The notes under the pieces were generated by a model. The model was not told the DNA's origin. It searched no databases and saw only the letters and a program-made list of their open reading frames with translations. A stretch of 64,000 nt of DNA from Chryseobacterium indologenes (GTDB taxonomy: Bacteria > Bacteroidota > Bacteroidia > Flavobacteriales > Weeksellaceae). The translations under genes were made by a program, and so were the position numbers. Each line of letters starts with the position of its first letter. Positions within the stretch are counted from its first letter, which is position 1. Location of the stretch: contig NZ_CP074372.1 in assembly GCF_018362995.1 (NCBI RefSeq), positions 1,054,001 through 1,118,000 of the forward strand, read 5' to 3'. Below, in pieces: positions 62,803-64,000 of the stretch.

Positions 62803-64000
62803 AACTTTCTGGTATAGCCTAATGTAATGTCAAACTGATTCCCTTTTTCACCCGGACGGTATTCCTGGTTGTAATACATGGTTCCTATAGAAAACAGATT
62901 GGAATGGTAGGAGAAATTGTATTCACCTCCTATTTTAAACGTTTTAAGCTTAAAGGTTTCATTTTCCAGAAGGTTGTTTCGGTTTTCTTCCGGACTGATC
63001 CCGGTTCCAATCTGAAAAGCAAAATAATCCTGGGCACCTTTTGTATAATACCTTACAGTTCCCGTATAAGAATGTGAAATATTCTTGCTGTCTGGAGTGA
63101 TATAAGTACGCAGATTAAACCAGAAATTTTTATAATATTTTCCTACGGCAGCGGTATACATCCAGATATTGCTGTTGAAATAAAGCTGGCGGTAACCTAT
63201 TTCTGCTTCAAAACTATGGGGAAGATTGGCGTTCAGGGAAACTCCGGTTCGGTACTTCGGAAACAAGCCGACATCATCAGAATATCCTCCGCCAACATAC
63301 AGGTAGAACATTTTAGAAAGCCTTGGGTAAGCCTCCAGTTCAATCTGTGTGCCGCTCTGGGCAAATTTATTGGCATAATTTCCGCGAAGAATCACAGAAC
63401 CAATAGGAGTAATCCTTTTATAGCTTACTCCCACAATATGCCAGTCGTCATCAAACTGCTTGTCAAAATGAGAATAATTATATACAATTCCTACTGCATT
63501 TTTGGAATTAAGTTCATTGATTCTTACCGCGAGAGCCCTTGCTTCAGTATTTTTAGGATTGATGGTCAAAAGCGTAGTTACAGCTTTATCTGCTTCCTCG
63601 TAATTATCCATCCCAAAATACACTTTCGCTTTCAGCAATAACAATGTTTCGGATTTAGGATGATAGGAGAGTCCTTTATCTAAGATTTCAATAGCTTTTG
63701 TATTCTGATCATTCCAATATTCCAATGAAGCATAGGCCAGAAAATAATCTTCATCCTGAACCTCTTTTTTACCAAGTTCTTCAAATACAGCCCTTGCAGA
63801 AACCAGATCTTTGTTCCAGGTATACAACCTTCCCAGGAAAACTGAAATATCCGTATAATTAGGTGCTTTTTCCAATGCCTCTTTAGCCAGAGCAATAGAT
63901 GCAGGATAGTCTTTCTGTTCAAAAGCAGCATTTCGGGCTTTAACGAATAATTCATCAGCGGATAAATTCTGCTGACTATACATTGTAATTGGAAAAAGTA
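62799..64000 (-). CDS. YaiO-type TPR/beta-barrel outer-membrane protein, 5' truncated by window edge
   Basis: At least 399 residues are visible; the frame is open to base 64000 (LFPIT precedes the ATG at 63983), so the start and the rest of the signal peptide lie outside. Residues 5-155 form TPR-like repeats (ASIALAKEALEKAPNY, AIEILDKGLSYHPKSETLL, EEADKAVTTLLTINPKN). Residues 165-394 form an outer-membrane barrel ending in GYTRKF, the YaiO pattern. YaiO-like barrels are thought to help outer-membrane passage of polysaccharides. It is convergent with the synthase gene, stop codons overlapping by four bases, so it probably shares the function but has a separate promoter. Confidence 0.9.
   Translation of the reverse strand, partial: LFPITMYSQQNLSADELFVKARNAAFEQKDYPASIALAKEALEKAPNYTDISVFLGRLYTWNKDLVSARAVFEELGKKEVQDEDYFLAYASLEYWNDQNTKAIEILDKGLSYHPKSETLLLLKAKVYFGMDNYEEADKAVTTLLTINPKNTEARALAVRINELNSKNAVGIVYNYSHFDKQFDDDWHIVGVSYKRITPIGSVILRGNYANKFAQSGTQIELEAYPRLSKMFYLYVGGGYSDDVGLFPKYRTGVSLNANLPHSFEAEIGYRQLYFNSNIWMYTAAVGKYYKNFWFNLRTYITPDSKNISHSYTGTVRYYTKGAQDYFAFQIGTGISPEENRNNLLENETFKLKTFKIGGEYNFSYHSNLFSIGTMYYNQEYRPGEKGNQFDITLGYTRKF

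Noticed and set aside
1-64000. CRISPR array, tRNA, rRNA, prophage or insertion sequence
   Set aside because: No evenly spaced direct repeats, no tRNA-like cloverleaf that I could recognise, and no transposase, integrase or phage structural gene. The repeats found are short palindromes in gaps.

Overview
The window is low-GC, densely coded DNA from a flavobacterium, most likely Chryseobacterium or a close relative (Bacteroidota, Weeksellaceae). The evidence is a type IX secretion sorting domain on a secreted protease, two TonB-dependent receptors with carboxypeptidase-regulatory N-domains, LytS/LytTR and GAF/PAS hybrid signalling, several promoters with the Bacteroidota -7 box TAnnTTTG, almost no Shine-Dalgarno sequences, and many short palindromic intergenic repeats. 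I see no rRNA, tRNA, CRISPR array, transposase or phage gene. Genes at both window edges are cut: their reading frames stay open to the first and last base.

Layout. 1-5 kb: a truncated TonB-linked outer-membrane receptor, convergent with an SDR oxidoreductase and a flavin dehydrogenase. 5-11.5 kb: a short ORF with a stop at codon 3, a rhodanese/TlpA thiol pair, a DoxX-like protein, a LytS/LytTR two-component pair, a Gdx-type SMR exporter, two DNA glycosylases (Mug and AAG type) and a lipocalin-like secreted protein. 11.5-23.2 kb: a proline and hydroxyproline block. DPP-IV and a Xaa-Pro aminopeptidase face an AraC regulator and a complete trans-4-hydroxy-L-proline pathway (epimerase, D-hydroxyproline dehydrogenase, deaminase, 2-oxoglutarate-semialdehyde dehydrogenase), followed by a T9SS-exported M43 metalloprotease. 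This looks like a collagen/gelatin-use locus.

24-38.3 kb: an assimilatory sulfate reduction locus under an Rrf2 regulator: cysH (Fe-S APS-reductase type), cysD, cysN, serine acetyltransferase, cysteine synthase, siroheme methyltransferase, cysJ and cysI. After a 355-bp repeat-bearing gap come a TonB receptor and a fusion of the siroheme-synthase N-domain to a TauE/TSUP anion transporter. 38.7-47.8 kb: accessory genes (DJ-1/PfpI, AraC regulators, NmrA-like, DoxX, polysaccharide deacetylase, Nudix, a small cysteine-rich peptide with a bacteriocin-like leader, and several unknowns) with many repeats. 47.8-53.7 kb: a zinc block (Fur/Zur, MerC-like, COG0523 GTPase, Tat alkaline phosphatase) with two phased palindromes, then a MocR regulator divergent from an Asp/Glu racemase.

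54-64 kb: a five-gene envelope locus: giant cytoplasmic hybrid kinase, stand-alone response regulator, membrane-anchored HEAT-repeat protein, a 1145-residue fusion of a GT2 polysaccharide synthase to an LtaS-like phosphoglycerol-transferase/sulfatase domain, and a convergent YaiO-type outer-membrane barrel. This is the best candidate for a little-described system: a regulated synthase that may make and decorate an exopolysaccharide.
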